DNA of 64,000 nt from Deltaproteobacteria bacterium (lineage in GTDB: Bacteria > UBA10199 > JADGCS01), in contig JACKPK010000008.1 in assembly GCA_024233595.1 (NCBI GenBank), positions 19,935 through 83,934 on the forward strand, in the 5' to 3' direction. Positions within the stretch are counted from its first letter, which is position 1. Every line of letters starts with the position of its first letter. The notes beneath the pieces were generated by a model. It was not told the DNA's origin, did no database searches, and saw only the letters and a list, made by a program, of their open reading frames with translations. Position numbers and translations under genes: made by a program. Below are positions 35,077 through 45,520 of this stretch, piece by piece.

Positions 35077-36473
35077 GCCAAATCCTGAAAAAGATGCACC
35101 TGAGCCAAGCAGGCTTTTTTAAGATCACTGATCAGCAAGCTTTCGTTTTCGCCATGCGCGTTGGTGTAAGGATCCTCAATGCCAACCAGCAGAGCAGGCG
35201 CGCCTTTTAGCGCCAAAGCAAAGGGCTCCACAAAAGGAATGCTCGCCCCACAACCTGTTAAGGCAGCCTCTTTGCCATAGCCTTTTTTCAAACTCTCGCG
35301 CGTGATTTCAAAAATTTCTTTGTGTTCCCCTAAGGCGTCTGTTTCCCAAGGGGATCCCAAAGACTCACGTTTGATTTTAAGTTCCAATCCCCATGGTGTG
35401 ACTTTATTAAGGTAAGAAATGAGTGCGGCTTCGATTTTTTCAGGATCACTTTTGGGAGGCAAGCGTAAATTCAAGCGCGCCCAAGCACTGGGGTTAATCA
35501 CATTGCCGGCGTTGGATTTTTCGGACGCTTGAATGCCGTTCACCACCAAGCTGGCTCGTCGCCACAAATTGGCCAAAGGATGACCTTCGCTTGGCAAAAG
35601 CGCTTGACTTGCTTTCATGCCTGCTGCTTCTTTAAATTCTGTTTCGTTAAAAGGAAGCTTTTCAAACTCGGCAACCAATTTGGGATCCAAAGCAGGAAGT
35701 AAATCCACAATTTCAGGAACCGTCACAAAGTTTTTATCATCGGTAAGGCTGCCCAACATTTTACAAAGCGCCATGGCCGGATCAGGCACCAAACCACCAT
35801 ACAAACCATTGTGTAGTTTTTTTGTAGAAGAAATGACCTCGACATCCAAACACACCATGCCACGCAAGCTGGTGGTCAAAGAGGGCAGGCCACAATCAAA
35901 ATTGGCTGTGTCTGTGAGCACCATGATGTCAGCCTGAACCTGATCATTAAACTCCGTTAAAAATTCCAAAAGATTCGGACTGCCGATTTCTTCTTCGCCC
36001 TCCACCAAAACTTTAATGTTCAATGGCAATTCTTTAGCTGTCTTTAAAAAACCTTTGATGGCCGCCAAATGCACAAAGATACCGGCTTTGTCGTCAGCCG
36101 TGCCACGGCCGTACAAGCGCATGCCACCAGGGCCTTCTTTTTTGGTTGGGACAAAAGGCTCTGTTTGCCATTTGTCTTTTTCGCCAATGGGTTGCACATC
36201 GTGATGAGCGTAAAGCAAAAGTGTGGGCTTGCCTGGCTTGTGGCAATGATCGCCATACACGTTGGGGAAGGAGTTTTTAGATTTAAGAACCTGAACGTTT
36301 TCTAGCCCCGCGTCTTTCATGAGCTCCACAACGCGTTCTGCGCTTTGATCAATGGTGCTGTGATCAAAACCCGGGAAGCTAATGGATGGGATTTTGGAAA
36401 GACTGATGAGGTCTTCTAAGGTGTTTTCAAAATTCTCTTCGACAAAAGCCAAAGCTTGTTCGCGTGCTGTCAT
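35064..36473 (-). CDS. M20-family metallopeptidase (dipeptidase, CNDP-like)
   Basis: A cytosolic zinc dipeptidase of 469 residues. The metal ligands lie in YAHHDVQP (residue about 90), GRGTADDKAG (about 125) and GEEEIGSPNL (about 160, with the catalytic Glu); TDTANFDCG follows and the dimerisation insert occupies about 215-340. No signal peptide. It follows the thiolase gene with a one-base gap, which suggests a shared transcript. The function is probably peptide salvage. The stop codon lies inside repeat B. Confidence 0.92.
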   Translation of the reverse strand: MTAREQALAFVEENFENTLEDLISLSKIPSISFPGFDHSTIDQSAERVVELMKDAGLENVQVLKSKNSFPNVYGDHCHKPGKPTLLLYAHHDVQPIGEKDKWQTEPFVPTKKEGPGGMRLYGRGTADDKAGIFVHLAAIKGFLKTAKELPLNIKVLVEGEEEIGSPNLLEFLTEFNDQVQADIMVLTDTANFDCGLPSLTTSLRGMVCLDVEVISSTKKLHNGLYGGLVPDPAMALCKMLGSLTDDKNFVTVPEIVDLLPALDPKLVAEFEKLPFNETEFKEAAGMKASQALLPSEGHPLANLWRRASLVVNGIQASEKSNAGNVINPSAWARLNLRLPPKSDPEKIEAALISYLNKVTPWGLELKIKRESLGSPWETDALGEHKEIFEITRESLKKGYGKEAALTGCGASIPFVEPFALALKGAPALLVGIEDPYTNAHGENESLLISDLKKACLAQVHLFQDLAEKL

Positions 36474-36474
36474 G

Positions 36475-37620
36475 TTATTTGATCCTTTCGATAATCATAG
36501 CGACACCCATGCCCATGCCAATGCAAAGCGAAACACAGGCGTATTGCTGATTGCGATTTTCTAATTCGTCTAAAGCGGTTCCGAGCAACATGGCGCCTGT
36601 GGCTCCCAAAGGGTGACCCATGGCAATGGCGCCGCCATTCACGTTGATTTTTTCCATGGGGATGTTGAGCTCTTCCGACACAGCCAAAGGCACCGGCGCA
36701 AAGGCTTCGTTGATTTCAAATAAATCGATTTGCTCTAGTTTTAATTGCGCCTTGCCCAAAGCCTTTTGAATGGCCGGTATAGGACCCAAAAGCATGATCA
36801 CGGGATCGGAGCTGACAATGGCGGTGCTCAAAACGCGCGCACGTGGTTTAAGATTGTTTTGTTTGACCCCTTGCTCACTCGCAAACAACACGGCAGCGCT
36901 GCCATCGACAATGCCACTGGAGTTGCCGGCTGTGATCACACCATTTTGCCGAAACACAGGTTTTAATGCGGAGAGTGTTTCGACCGTGGTTCCTGGACGC
37001 ATGTGCTCGTCTTTTTCGAGCGTGATTGATTCGCCCTGTGTGTTGTTGAACGCAATGGGCACAATGCTCTTTTGAAACGCGCCTTGCTCCCAGGCTTTGG
37101 CTGCCAGATTTTGTGAGCGTTCGGCATAAGCATCGACCTTATTGCGATCGTAAGAATAACGCTCGGCGATCATTTCGGCGGATTCCCCTTGCATGACCAA
37201 TTTGGGATAAGCTTTGTTGAGTTGCGACTCGCCGTTGTAAAAATCGATTTCCATGGGCACGCGGGTCATGTGTTCGACACCACCGGCAATCACCAGATCT
37301 TGCATGCCACTCATCACCGATTGCGCCGCCCAATTGCACGCGCTCAAGCCCGATCCACAAAAACGATTCAGAACCACACCAGGAACGGATTCAGGAAAAC
37401 CAGAAGCCATGAGCGCTTTTTTGGTGATGACATTGTCTTGCTCATCGCGTTCTGACACGCAGCCAAAAATGACGTCATCTATGCGCTCTTTGTTAAGTTC
37501 ATTGCGCTTGCTGATGGCTGTGAGTGGGATCGAAGCCAAATCAACCGGGTGTAAGTTGGAAAGACTGCCTTTGCGTTTGCCGCGGGGGGTGCGCACGGCA
37601 TCAATAATATAAGAGGTCAT
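36475..37620 (-). CDS. acetyl-CoA acetyltransferase (thiolase)
   Basis: The 381-residue protein has the nucleophilic Cys in LNRFCGSGLSA, NVNGGAIAMGHPLGATGAML with the catalytic His, and the second Cys in CVSLCIGMGMGVAMI. The usual CxGGGxGxA is CIGMGMGVA here, a small change of one Gly to Met. It may be a biosynthetic or a beta-oxidation thiolase; length and the short loop favour the acetoacetyl/3-ketoacyl type. It starts 35 bases after pgsA on the same strand and abuts the M20 peptidase. Confidence 0.92.
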   Translation of the reverse strand: MTSYIIDAVRTPRGKRKGSLSNLHPVDLASIPLTAISKRNELNKERIDDVIFGCVSERDEQDNVITKKALMASGFPESVPGVVLNRFCGSGLSACNWAAQSVMSGMQDLVIAGGVEHMTRVPMEIDFYNGESQLNKAYPKLVMQGESAEMIAERYSYDRNKVDAYAERSQNLAAKAWEQGAFQKSIVPIAFNNTQGESITLEKDEHMRPGTTVETLSALKPVFRQNGVITAGNSSGIVDGSAAVLFASEQGVKQNNLKPRARVLSTAIVSSDPVIMLLGPIPAIQKALGKAQLKLEQIDLFEINEAFAPVPLAVSEELNIPMEKINVNGGAIAMGHPLGATGAMLLGTALDELENRNQQYACVSLCIGMGMGVAMIIERIK

Positions 37621-37655
37621 AAAAACTCCCTTAGGGCTAAAGGCCCACAGAAAAA

Positions 37656-38267
37656 TTAGTTATCGGAAACAGGGCGACGGTCACCATTTTTAAGCATGTC
37701 ATAACCGATATTGGTGTATTGCACAAAGGTGATGAGTGTCAAAGCCGCAGTGAGGTAGATGAGAAGGTTTTGGGTTTTAAAAATAGCCAGGACAATGTCT
37801 GGCGAGATATCGGTGTGTGATTTAATGAGGTAAGCCTTTATAAAAGAAAAGGTCAGCAACATGAATTGCGAAAAAGTGGTGCGCTTGGATAAAATGGTGG
37901 GTTTGATTTTGATCTGAACCTGGCGCAGAAAATAAAGGTACATGGCCCCAAAAATGATGTAAAAATCGCGCCCAATGACAATCATGGCCAACCAAGGTGG
38001 GAAAATCTCTTGTGCGCTCAACACAATAAAACTGACCATCATTAAAAATTTGTCGGCCAAAGGGTCTAAAACCGAGCCAAGTTTGGTTCCAAAATTAAAG
38101 CGCCTGGCCAATAAACCATCTAAGACATCGGTGCAGGCCGCTACCACCAAGGCAATCACGGCAGCTTTAAAATTATCGATCAGAAAATAATAAATAAAGA
38201 CCGGGACCAAAATAAAACGAGAAAAGGTCAACCAAATGGCAGGATTAAAAGGAGCTCTTGTTTTCAT
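37656..38267 (-). CDS. pgsA: CDP-alcohol phosphatidyltransferase (phosphatidylglycerophosphate synthase-like)
   Basis: An integral membrane enzyme of 203 residues with five to six membrane helices. The CDP-alcohol phosphotransferase signature is complete: DVLDGLLARRFNFGTKLG followed by SVLDPLADK, in which four Asp bind metals. It most likely joins CDP-diacylglycerol and glycerol-3-phosphate for phosphatidylglycerol; other alcohols cannot be excluded. I took the ATG at 38267 (TAGGA just upstream) in place of a further upstream start at 38294. Confidence 0.85.
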   Translation of the reverse strand: MKTRAPFNPAIWLTFSRFILVPVFIYYFLIDNFKAAVIALVVAACTDVLDGLLARRFNFGTKLGSVLDPLADKFLMMVSFIVLSAQEIFPPWLAMIVIGRDFYIIFGAMYLYFLRQVQIKIKPTILSKRTTFSQFMLLTFSFIKAYLIKSHTDISPDIVLAIFKTQNLLIYLTAALTLITFVQYTNIGYDMLKNGDRRPVSDN

Positions 38268-38403
38268 TCCTATAAAAATTAGGCCTGCAGCCAAATTTGT
38301 GCAATTCTTTTTTTAAGGTTTAAAGCCAAAGCCGCTGAGCGCTGAACCAACGATCTTCTGATTGCATCTTGCTGCGCCTTTCACTATCCCATCAGGTAAA
38401 TTT

Positions 38404-40008
38404 ATGAGCACATTATCATCCCAAATCAAAACAAACGATGCCTCTTTTAAAGAAAACCAACAGAGTTTTTCCAAGATCATTGCTTCTTGGCAAGAAAAAC
38501 AAGAACTAGTCATGCAGGGTGGTGGCGCTAAAGCTGTGGAACGTCATCGCGCGCGCCAAAAATTTTTACCACGAGAACGCATCGATAAAATCTTAGACCC
38601 CGGGTCGTTTTTTTTAGAGCTCTCGCCCTTGGCGGCTTGGGATGTTTACGATAACCAAGCCCCAGGCGCAGGCATGGTCACCGGCATTGGGCTTGTGCAT
38701 GGCAAACCTGTGATGATTGTGGCCAACGATGCCACGGTCAAAGGCGGAACTTATTTTCCTTTAACAGTCAAAAAGCATCTGCGGGCCCAAGAAATTGCCG
38801 AAGAAAATCACTTGCCCTGTGTCTACCTTGTGGATTCTGGCGGGGCATTTTTGCCCATGCAGGATCAAGTCTTTCCCGATAAAAATCATTTTGGCCGCAT
38901 CTTTTTTAATCAAGCGCGCATGTCGTCCAAAGGCATCCCACAAATTGCTGTGGTGCTTGGCAGTTGCACGGCAGGCGGTGCCTATGTTCCCGCCATGAGC
39001 GACGAGACCATCATCGTCAAAGGCAATGGCACTATCTTTTTGGGTGGCCCGCCTTTGGTCAAGGCCGCTACGGGTGAAGTTGTTTCTGCCGAAGAGTTGG
39101 GCGGTGCCGATGTTCATTGCCGTGAATCGGGGGTCAGTGATCACTACGCCGAAACCGAAGAAGAGGCTTTGTCCAAAACACGCAACCTGCTCAAGCATTT
39201 GGGGCAGGCCGCTGGGGATTTTTCTTTTGATGCCTTCGAAGAGCCCCGTTTTAACATCAACGAAATCACCGGTGTGGTTCCCAGCGACGCACGCAAACCC
39301 TTTGATGTTCGCGAAGTCATAGCACGTCTTGTTGACGCGTCTGACTTTCATGAGTTCAAACCGCTTTTTGGCGAAACCTTGGTTTGTGGTTTTGCGCGCA
39401 TTCACGGTGAACGTGTTGGCATTGTGGCAAACAACGGCATTTTGTTTTCGGAATCAGCCCTAAAGGGCGCGCATTTTATTCAGCTGTGCTCGCAGCGCCA
39501 AACGCCTTTGGTGTTTTTGCAGAACATCACTGGTTTCATGGTGGGCAAGCAATACGAATCGCGTGGCATTGCCAAAGATGGCGCTAAATTAGTCACGGCT
39601 GTTTCCACTGCCAATGTGCCCAAGCTCACTGTTATTATTGGTGGCTCTTACGGCGCAGGCAATTACGGCATGTGCGGTCGCGCTTACAGCCCACGCTTTT
39701 TGTGGATGTGGCCCAACGCGCGCATTTCGGTCATGGGCGGCGAGCAGGCTGCCAATGTTTTGGCCACAGTCAAACAAGAGCAATTGCAAAAGGCAGGTCA
39801 AAACATGACTGAGTCTGACATACAAAAGCTCAAGCAACCCATTTTAGAAAAGTACGAACGCGAAAGCGCTTCGGTGTATTCGAGTGCGCGTTTGTGGGAC
39901 GATGGCATCATTGCTCCGCAAGACACCCGTACTGTTTTGGGAACGGCTTTAAAAATTGTAAAACGTGTTCCTCACGATTCACCGCAGTTTGGATTATTTA
40001 GGATGTAA
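38404..40008 (+). CDS. acyl-CoA carboxylase carboxyltransferase subunit (methylcrotonyl-CoA carboxylase beta-like)
   Basis: This 534-residue carboxyltransferase has both crotonase-type halves. The N-half contains KGGTYFPLTVKKHLRAQEIA and VLGSCTAGGAYVPAMSDE; the C-half contains FLQNITGFMVGKQYESRG and SYGAGNYGMCGRAYSPRFLW. The GMCGRA motif and the length fit methylcrotonyl-CoA carboxylase better than propionyl-CoA carboxylase. An enoyl-CoA hydratase follows two bases later, as in leucine-degradation (liu) operons. The biotin carboxylase/BCCP subunit needed for activity is not in the window. Confidence 0.9.
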   Translation: MSTLSSQIKTNDASFKENQQSFSKIIASWQEKQELVMQGGGAKAVERHRARQKFLPRERIDKILDPGSFFLELSPLAAWDVYDNQAPGAGMVTGIGLVHGKPVMIVANDATVKGGTYFPLTVKKHLRAQEIAEENHLPCVYLVDSGGAFLPMQDQVFPDKNHFGRIFFNQARMSSKGIPQIAVVLGSCTAGGAYVPAMSDETIIVKGNGTIFLGGPPLVKAATGEVVSAEELGGADVHCRESGVSDHYAETEEEALSKTRNLLKHLGQAAGDFSFDAFEEPRFNINEITGVVPSDARKPFDVREVIARLVDASDFHEFKPLFGETLVCGFARIHGERVGIVANNGILFSESALKGAHFIQLCSQRQTPLVFLQNITGFMVGKQYESRGIAKDGAKLVTAVSTANVPKLTVIIGGSYGAGNYGMCGRAYSPRFLWMWPNARISVMGGEQAANVLATVKQEQLQKAGQNMTESDIQKLKQPILEKYERESASVYSSARLWDDGIIAPQDTRTVLGTALKIVKRVPHDSPQFGLFRM

Positions 40009-40010
40009 CA

Positions 40011-40790
40011 ATGAAAACACTTCAAATCTTAAATTCAGATCACATCACACATGTGATTTTAAATCGTGCCGAAGTGCACAACGCCTTTAACGAAGACATG
40101 ATGCGCGAGCTCAGCGAAGTTTTTGGCAAAATACAAAACGACGAGCGTGTGCGCTGTGTGATCCTCACCGCTCAGGGCAAATCCTTTAGCGCTGGTGGTG
40201 ATCTTAACTACATGAAATCCGCGGCACAAAAAAATCACCAAGAGAATGTGAATGAGTCCTTGGCCATGGCAAAAATGTTTGCGCTGATCGATGAATGCCC
40301 CAAACCTGTGGTGGGCATTATCAATGGATCAGCCTTTGGTGGAGGCTTGGGTTTGGTCAGTGTGTGCGATGTGGTTCTTTGTGATCAAAAGGCGCAGTTT
40401 GGTTTCTCGGAAGTGCGCTTGGGCTTAACGCCTTCGGTGATTTCTCCTTTTGTGATTCAAAAAATTGGAGTCAGTCAAGCCAGACGTTTTTTTGTCACGG
40501 GTGAACGCTTTGATGCGCACAAAGCCAAACAAATGGGATTGGTGCACGAGATATTTGATGATGCCAGTAAAGACAGTGTTGTTAGTCATTTGCTCAGCAA
40601 TATTTTAGCCAACGGTCCGGAAGCCATTGATCAAGCCAAAGTGTTGATCCGAAAAAACCAAGAGCTCAAGGGAACTGAGCTAACAGAATTCACCGCCGAA
40701 CAGATTTCTAAAAGACGAGCCAGTCAGGAAGCGCAAGAGGGCATCACGGCATTTTTTGAAAAACGCAAAGCAGGGTACAATCAAACATGA
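40011..40790 (+). CDS. enoyl-CoA hydratase (methylglutaconyl-CoA hydratase candidate)
   Basis: A crotonase-fold protein of 259 residues with NRAEVHNAFNEDM, the oxyanion segment GKSFSAGGDLNYM and ECPKPVVGIINGSAFGGGLG. The catalytic Glu region is FGFSEVRLGLTPSVISPFV. The pairing with the MccB-like gene suggests hydration of 3-methylglutaconyl-CoA in leucine breakdown (inference). polA starts inside its stop by a 4-base ATGA overlap. Confidence 0.88.
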   Translation: MKTLQILNSDHITHVILNRAEVHNAFNEDMMRELSEVFGKIQNDERVRCVILTAQGKSFSAGGDLNYMKSAAQKNHQENVNESLAMAKMFALIDECPKPVVGIINGSAFGGGLGLVSVCDVVLCDQKAQFGFSEVRLGLTPSVISPFVIQKIGVSQARRFFVTGERFDAHKAKQMGLVHEIFDDASKDSVVSHLLSNILANGPEAIDQAKVLIRKNQELKGTELTEFTAEQISKRRASQEAQEGITAFFEKRKAGYNQT

Positions 40791-43444
40791 AATCACTTTA
40801 TCTTGTCGACATCTCGTCTTTTATTTTTAGAGCTTATTACGCCATTCGTCCTCTTTCGACCAAAGAAGGCACGCCTGTTAACGCGGTTTTTGGTGTTGTT
40901 AATATGATCAACCGCCTCATCGAAGAGAAAAAACCAGATCACCTGATTGTGTGCAAAGACCGTCCTGACAAAGGTTTTCGTCACGAGATTTTTCCCGAGT
41001 ACAAAGCCAATCGTGGTGCGCCACCAGAAGATTTGGTGCCACAATTTGCGCTCATTCAAGAGTTCATTGACAGCTACCCGATTCATTCTTTTGATAAAAA
41101 AAGTTACGAGGCCGATGACATCATTGCCACCTTGGTTCGTAAATTCGAAACGCAAAAAGATTTGGAGATTTTCATTGTCTCTTCAGACAAAGATTTAATG
41201 CAATTGGTTTCCGATAAAGTTTTCTTGTACGACACCATGAAAAACAAAATCATGGGCATTGATGCGGTGAACGAAAAGTTTGGTGTCACCCCCGATAAAG
41301 TCATTGATGTGCAAGCTCTGTGCGGCGACTCCACTGATAACATCCCAGGCATTCCCGGGATTGGCCCCAAAACAGCGACCAAACTTGTCAATGACTATGG
41401 CAGTGTCGAAGCCGTTTTGGATCACGCAGATGAGCTAAAAGGCAAAATGAAAGACAAGGTCAAAGAAGGGCGCGACATGGCGCTTCTGTCTAAAAAGCTT
41501 GTTGCGCTAGCCACCGATGTGCCCCTTGATTTAGACTGGAACGATTTAAGTTTGCCCGAAAAAGACCAAGCAGCGTTAAACGAATTTTACAGCAAACTCG
41601 ATTTTCAAAAATTCATTGTCGATGTGAACGCGCCTAAAAAAACTCAGTCCGAATCCAAGGCTGATTTTGTTTTGATCAATAGCGAAGACGCGCTTAAAAA
41701 ACTCGCGCAAGCGATCAAAAAATCCAAAACCCTCCTTTGTTTTGATACCGAGACCGATCACATTAATTCCACCAAAGCCAATTTAGTCGGCATGAGTTTT
41801 TGCTTTGAAGACAACAAAGCTTATTACTTGCCCATTGCTCACAAAGACGGCACCAATTTAAAAATCGATGTCATCAAAGAATACCTGGGCCCAATTTTTT
41901 CTGACGCTTCCATTAAAAAGGCGGCGCAAAATGCTAAATACGATTTAAACGTACTCAGACGCGCCGGGTTTGAAATTGCTGGTTTAAGTGAAGACACCAT
42001 GATTGCAGCTTACTTAGCTGACCCAACCGGGCAGCACGGTTTGGACTTTTTATCCGATAAATTTTTAGGTCATAAGCCCATTGCCTTTAAAGATTTGGTT
42101 GGCAAAGGCCAAACCTTTGCGGATGTGCCTTTAGACAAAGCCACCGAGTACGCAGCGGAAGACGCTTGGTTGGTGTCGCGTTTGATTGCGCCTGTTTTAG
42201 AAGGTTTACAAGAAGGCGATCTTAAAACTGTGTACCAAGACTTAGAACTGCCACTGGTGGATGTGCTTTCGCGCATGGAGCTTAATGGCATTCAGATTGA
42301 TCTCAAATTTCTAGAAGGTCTCGATACAGAATTTTCGGAGCGCATTAAAAAAATCGACAAGAAAATATACGATTTGGCGGGTGAGGAATTCAATTTGAAT
42401 AGCCCCAAACAATTATCAGAAATTCTATTCGAAAAATTAGGCTTGCCGGTTTGTCATTAAAAACCAAAACCGGTTTTTCGACCAATGTGATGCTCACCGC
42501 TTTGCAAAACAAGCACGAGTTGCCTGCTAAACTTTTTGGAGTACCGTGTGGCCTGGCTAAATTGCAGAGCAACCTATGTGCAACAGATCAAACCCTGGTT
42601 AACGAAAACAGCAATCGCTTGCACACCACCTTCAATCAGGCTGTGGTGGAAGCCACAGGGCGTTTGCTCCACAGATCCCAATTCTGCAAAATATCCCAAT
42701 CTGCTCAGAAGACGGGCGCCGTATCTTTATGAAGCCTTTGTGGCAACCTAAGGGCTCTTGCTCTTAAGTGCGGATTATTCGCAAATTGAATTGCGTTTGC
42801 TCGCGGCTTTTTCGGAAGACCCCAAACTTAGAAAAGCTTACAAAGAAGACGAAGACATCCACGCGCGCACGGCGGCGCAAATCTTTGGCATGGATATTTC
42901 TGAAGTGGATGGCGAACACCGTTCCATTGGCAAGACCATTAATTTTGGCGTTATTTATGGGCAATCGGCGTTTGTCGGCTAATCAGCTGGGTGTTCCTAA
43001 TGGAGAGGTTAAGTAATTTTATCGATCGTTTACGAAGAGTTTGCGCGCGTTAAGGTTTATAAAGATGAGATCTAGAACAAGCACGCAAAGATGGTTTTGT
43101 GAGCACTTACTTGGGGCGTCGACGCTACTTGCCGGATCTGAACTCAAAAAACAACTCGCCAAACAAAAACGCCGGAATGTGTGGCTTTTAACACTGTTTT
43201 TCAAGGCTCTGCGGCTATTCCTCATTAAAACAGCCATGGTGCAGATTGATGCCTTTCTAAGAAAAAGAAAATGGCAAAGCAAAATGTTTTTGCAAGTGCA
43301 CGATGAACTCATTTTTGAAGTTTGATGACGAAAATGAAACAGGCGTGAGGTGCCGCCCAAAATGATGAGTGAAGCGTTTAGTTTGGCTGCCGTGCCCCTA
43401 AAGGTGTCGGTTGGGTTTGGGAAAACCTGGGTGAGGCGCATTAG
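40787..43444 (+). CDS. polA: DNA polymerase I, frame disrupted in the polymerase domain
   Basis: PolA fills gaps and removes RNA primers. The 5'-3' nuclease (residues 1-285: SLYLVDISSFIFRAYYAIR, DDIIATL, QALCGDSTDNIPGIPGIGPK) and the 3'-5' exonuclease (about 300-485, with FDTETDH and the NAKYDLNVL motif) are intact. After 42,450 the frame is lost, but the polymerase motifs follow in order in changing frames: TGRL plus STDPN (42,655-42,685), SADYSQIELRLLAAFSED (motif A), HRSIGKTINFGVIYGQSA (motif B) and FLQVHDELIFEV (motif C), ending at the TAG at 43442. About ten indels within 1 kb point to poor sequence quality. Confidence 0.9.
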
Positions 43445-43452
43445 GCAACTTC

Positions 43453-43697
43453 TTATCTTATAATTGGAAATAAAATGACGGCAGGATGAACTTTAAGGCT
43501 TGGAGCTAAACACCAAAGCCCTTCTTCCAATTTGTTGGCGACCACACTCATATTTGAAATGTTAGCCTGGTCATTCTGGTAAGCTCCGCCAATTCATTTT
43601 GAGAGATCCTGTAATTTCCTAATAGCCGCGCATTCTCACCCGGAGTCATTTCGATATGATCTTCGCCAAATAAAATCTTTTTTCTTTTTGTGTTCAT
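43453..43697 (-). CDS. XRE-family helix-turn-helix regulator, one frameshift
   Basis: A small protein of about 80 residues. The N-terminal part MNTKRKKILFGEDHIEMTPG leads to a helix-turn-helix NYRISQNELAELTRMTQANI (last residues after a one-base shift near 43,575), ending with VHPAVILFP. This resembles antitoxins of the HigA/MqsA kind, but no toxin gene lies beside it. The start is the ATG at 43697. Role unknown; possibly an orphan antitoxin. Confidence 0.6.
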
Positions 43698-43735
43698 AGT
43701 TAACCTCAATTCAATATTTTCCTCTTATTCCTGCT

Positions 43736-44443
43736 CTACACGCATCGGGGAGGCTGTTTAGATTCAGTCCTCATAGACAAAGGTAATGGGAAATTAGTTT
43801 TAAGCGTCTTTTTAGAAATGCCAGAGCGACGGCTCGAATCCGAAAGAACGCCATAGTTGCAGTTTTCTAATCCCCAACGCTGTTCATCGTAGGCCACTTC
43901 GGACACAAGGCCAAGAGGGTAGATTTCTAAATCATTGCACAGCATGATCACAGTCACAAAAATCTGTATCATCATGATTGGGACACAGATCGTAATCCCA
44001 AGGAATGCCATCACCATCAGCGTCACACTGAGAGTCCTTCAACCATTTGCTGCTAGCATTGTCGTTTAAATCGCAAGCACAACGCAAACCATCGCCATCC
44101 TGATCCGCATCACTATCGGAACACACTTTGTTTTCATTCAGATCCACATCATCGTCTGTTTCTTCAGTATTTGTGTCTGTATCAGTTAGATCCGAAGCAT
44201 CATTAGCATCATCATTGTTGTCATCTGTTTCTTCGTTATCACTGGGCATGTCATCCGAAGATTGCGTCATCAATAATATTAGGCCCAGGTCATCGTCACG
44301 TATGAACCAGAAACCGAGCAAGCCCCTTGATTGGTGACCACGTTGGCGCCATCATCTTGCAAAACACTGCCACCACCGCAAGAGAGACAGGTGGTAAAGA
44401 AAAGAATCAGGGTCCATTGTGTGCGTCGAAAGTCATAATCCAA
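43736..44443 (-). CDS. Asp-rich lipoprotein with thrombospondin type-3-like calcium repeats, frameshifted
   Basis: One frame gives a lipoprotein signal LILFFTTCLSCGGG (44,380-44,415). The next, after a shift near 44,310, gives an Asp/Glu/Thr-rich linker followed by CDADGDGIPWDYDLCP and related DxDxDG motifs, and a third (after about 43,960) gives a C-terminal part with DEQRWGLENCNYGVLSD. The DxDxDG motifs bind calcium in thrombospondin type-3 repeats. Surface exposure is likely. Start uncertain: TTG at 44443 or an ATG at 44436 out of frame. Confidence 0.55.
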
Positions 44444-44581
44444 GCTCTAGTGAATAAACCCAGAAGGTCAATAGACGATCGGGCGTTCAGTCACTATTAT
44501 CGCTTGAATTTCAGATAAGTTGCTTGATTAACTAAAGCTTAATGGTTTCAAAAGTTTATAAAGTTTGTTTTGGCGAAGGGG

Positions 44582-45295
44582 CTAATTCTTCACCCGCCCC
44601 ATGGCAACCAAGTAGTGTTTGGTTTGCAAGTAGGCCTTCTTTAAATCCGGTTCATCGTGAAAATACATGGGATTGAATTCCAGATTATTTTCCCAAATCT
44701 CATAGGCTTTTTCCGAAGCATCAAGCGATTCTTCGTCTTTTAAGTAATCCTGTAAAAGCTGTGATAATTGATAATGCGCAAGGGCCATATGGGGTTGGTA
44801 TTTGACCGCGTTTTGAAAAGCATCAATGGATTCCTTATAGCGGTGCAAATCTTTAAGGATCATGCCTCTAAAATAATGAGCCGAAGCAAGGCGATCGTTT
44901 AGAACCAAAACCTTATCATAAACCTCTAGGGCATCTGTCATATTGCCCGCTGAGTACAAAGTGTTTCCTAAAATCAAATAGCCTTGAATGAACTTTTCTT
45001 CTTCATCGACAGCCATTTTAAAATCATTAATGGCATCAAAAATTTGATCTCGCTCAAGTTTTTCTATGCCTTTTGAAAAACTAAAATTGGCTTTGGCGTT
45101 TTCGGTGGCATTGCGAATCAAACCTTTGCGCGATAACATCTTCATTTCTTTGCATTGGGAAACTTCATGCTGCGATTTTTTCTGGTCGCAGCGCATGGTG
45201 GCCAAATCATAACGCGTGTTACAGCCCGTTACGAAAAGTAAGAACATCACAAACACGGTCAAATATTCTAAAATGATGGGTTTAATAAAAATCAT
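44582..45295 (-). CDS. TPR-repeat lipoprotein
   Basis: The 237-residue protein starts with a lipoprotein signal (lipobox FVTGC at about residue 25) and carries three to four tetratricopeptide repeats (about 85-215: GYLILGNTLYSAGNMTDALE, SAHYFRGMILKDLHRYKESI, ALAHYQLSQLLQ). TPR lipoproteins act as scaffolds for envelope complexes; no partner is indicated by the neighbours. The start is the ATG at 45295. Confidence 0.8.
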   Translation of the reverse strand: MIFIKPIILEYLTVFVMFLLFVTGCNTRYDLATMRCDQKKSQHEVSQCKEMKMLSRKGLIRNATENAKANFSFSKGIEKLERDQIFDAINDFKMAVDEEEKFIQGYLILGNTLYSAGNMTDALEVYDKVLVLNDRLASAHYFRGMILKDLHRYKESIDAFQNAVKYQPHMALAHYQLSQLLQDYLKDEESLDASEKAYEIWENNLEFNPMYFHDEPDLKKAYLQTKHYLVAMGRVKN

Positions 45296-45520
45296 AGCCT
45301 CACAACATTAAGTTGCAATCCCAAGGCCAATGTCAAAAGCGCAAAAAAAATGAATGATTTTCACAGGCTTCTTTTTGGCTACGGTTTAAAACATAACTGA
45401 AATAGCATTTTTATGCCGGTCTTTAGGAATGGGCCGTTGCGAACTGCGACGAAAAAAATTAAGAACTTTAAAGACCCGTGGGACGTTCCAAAAAGGGCGT
45501 ATTTTTAAAGGGGGATTGTT

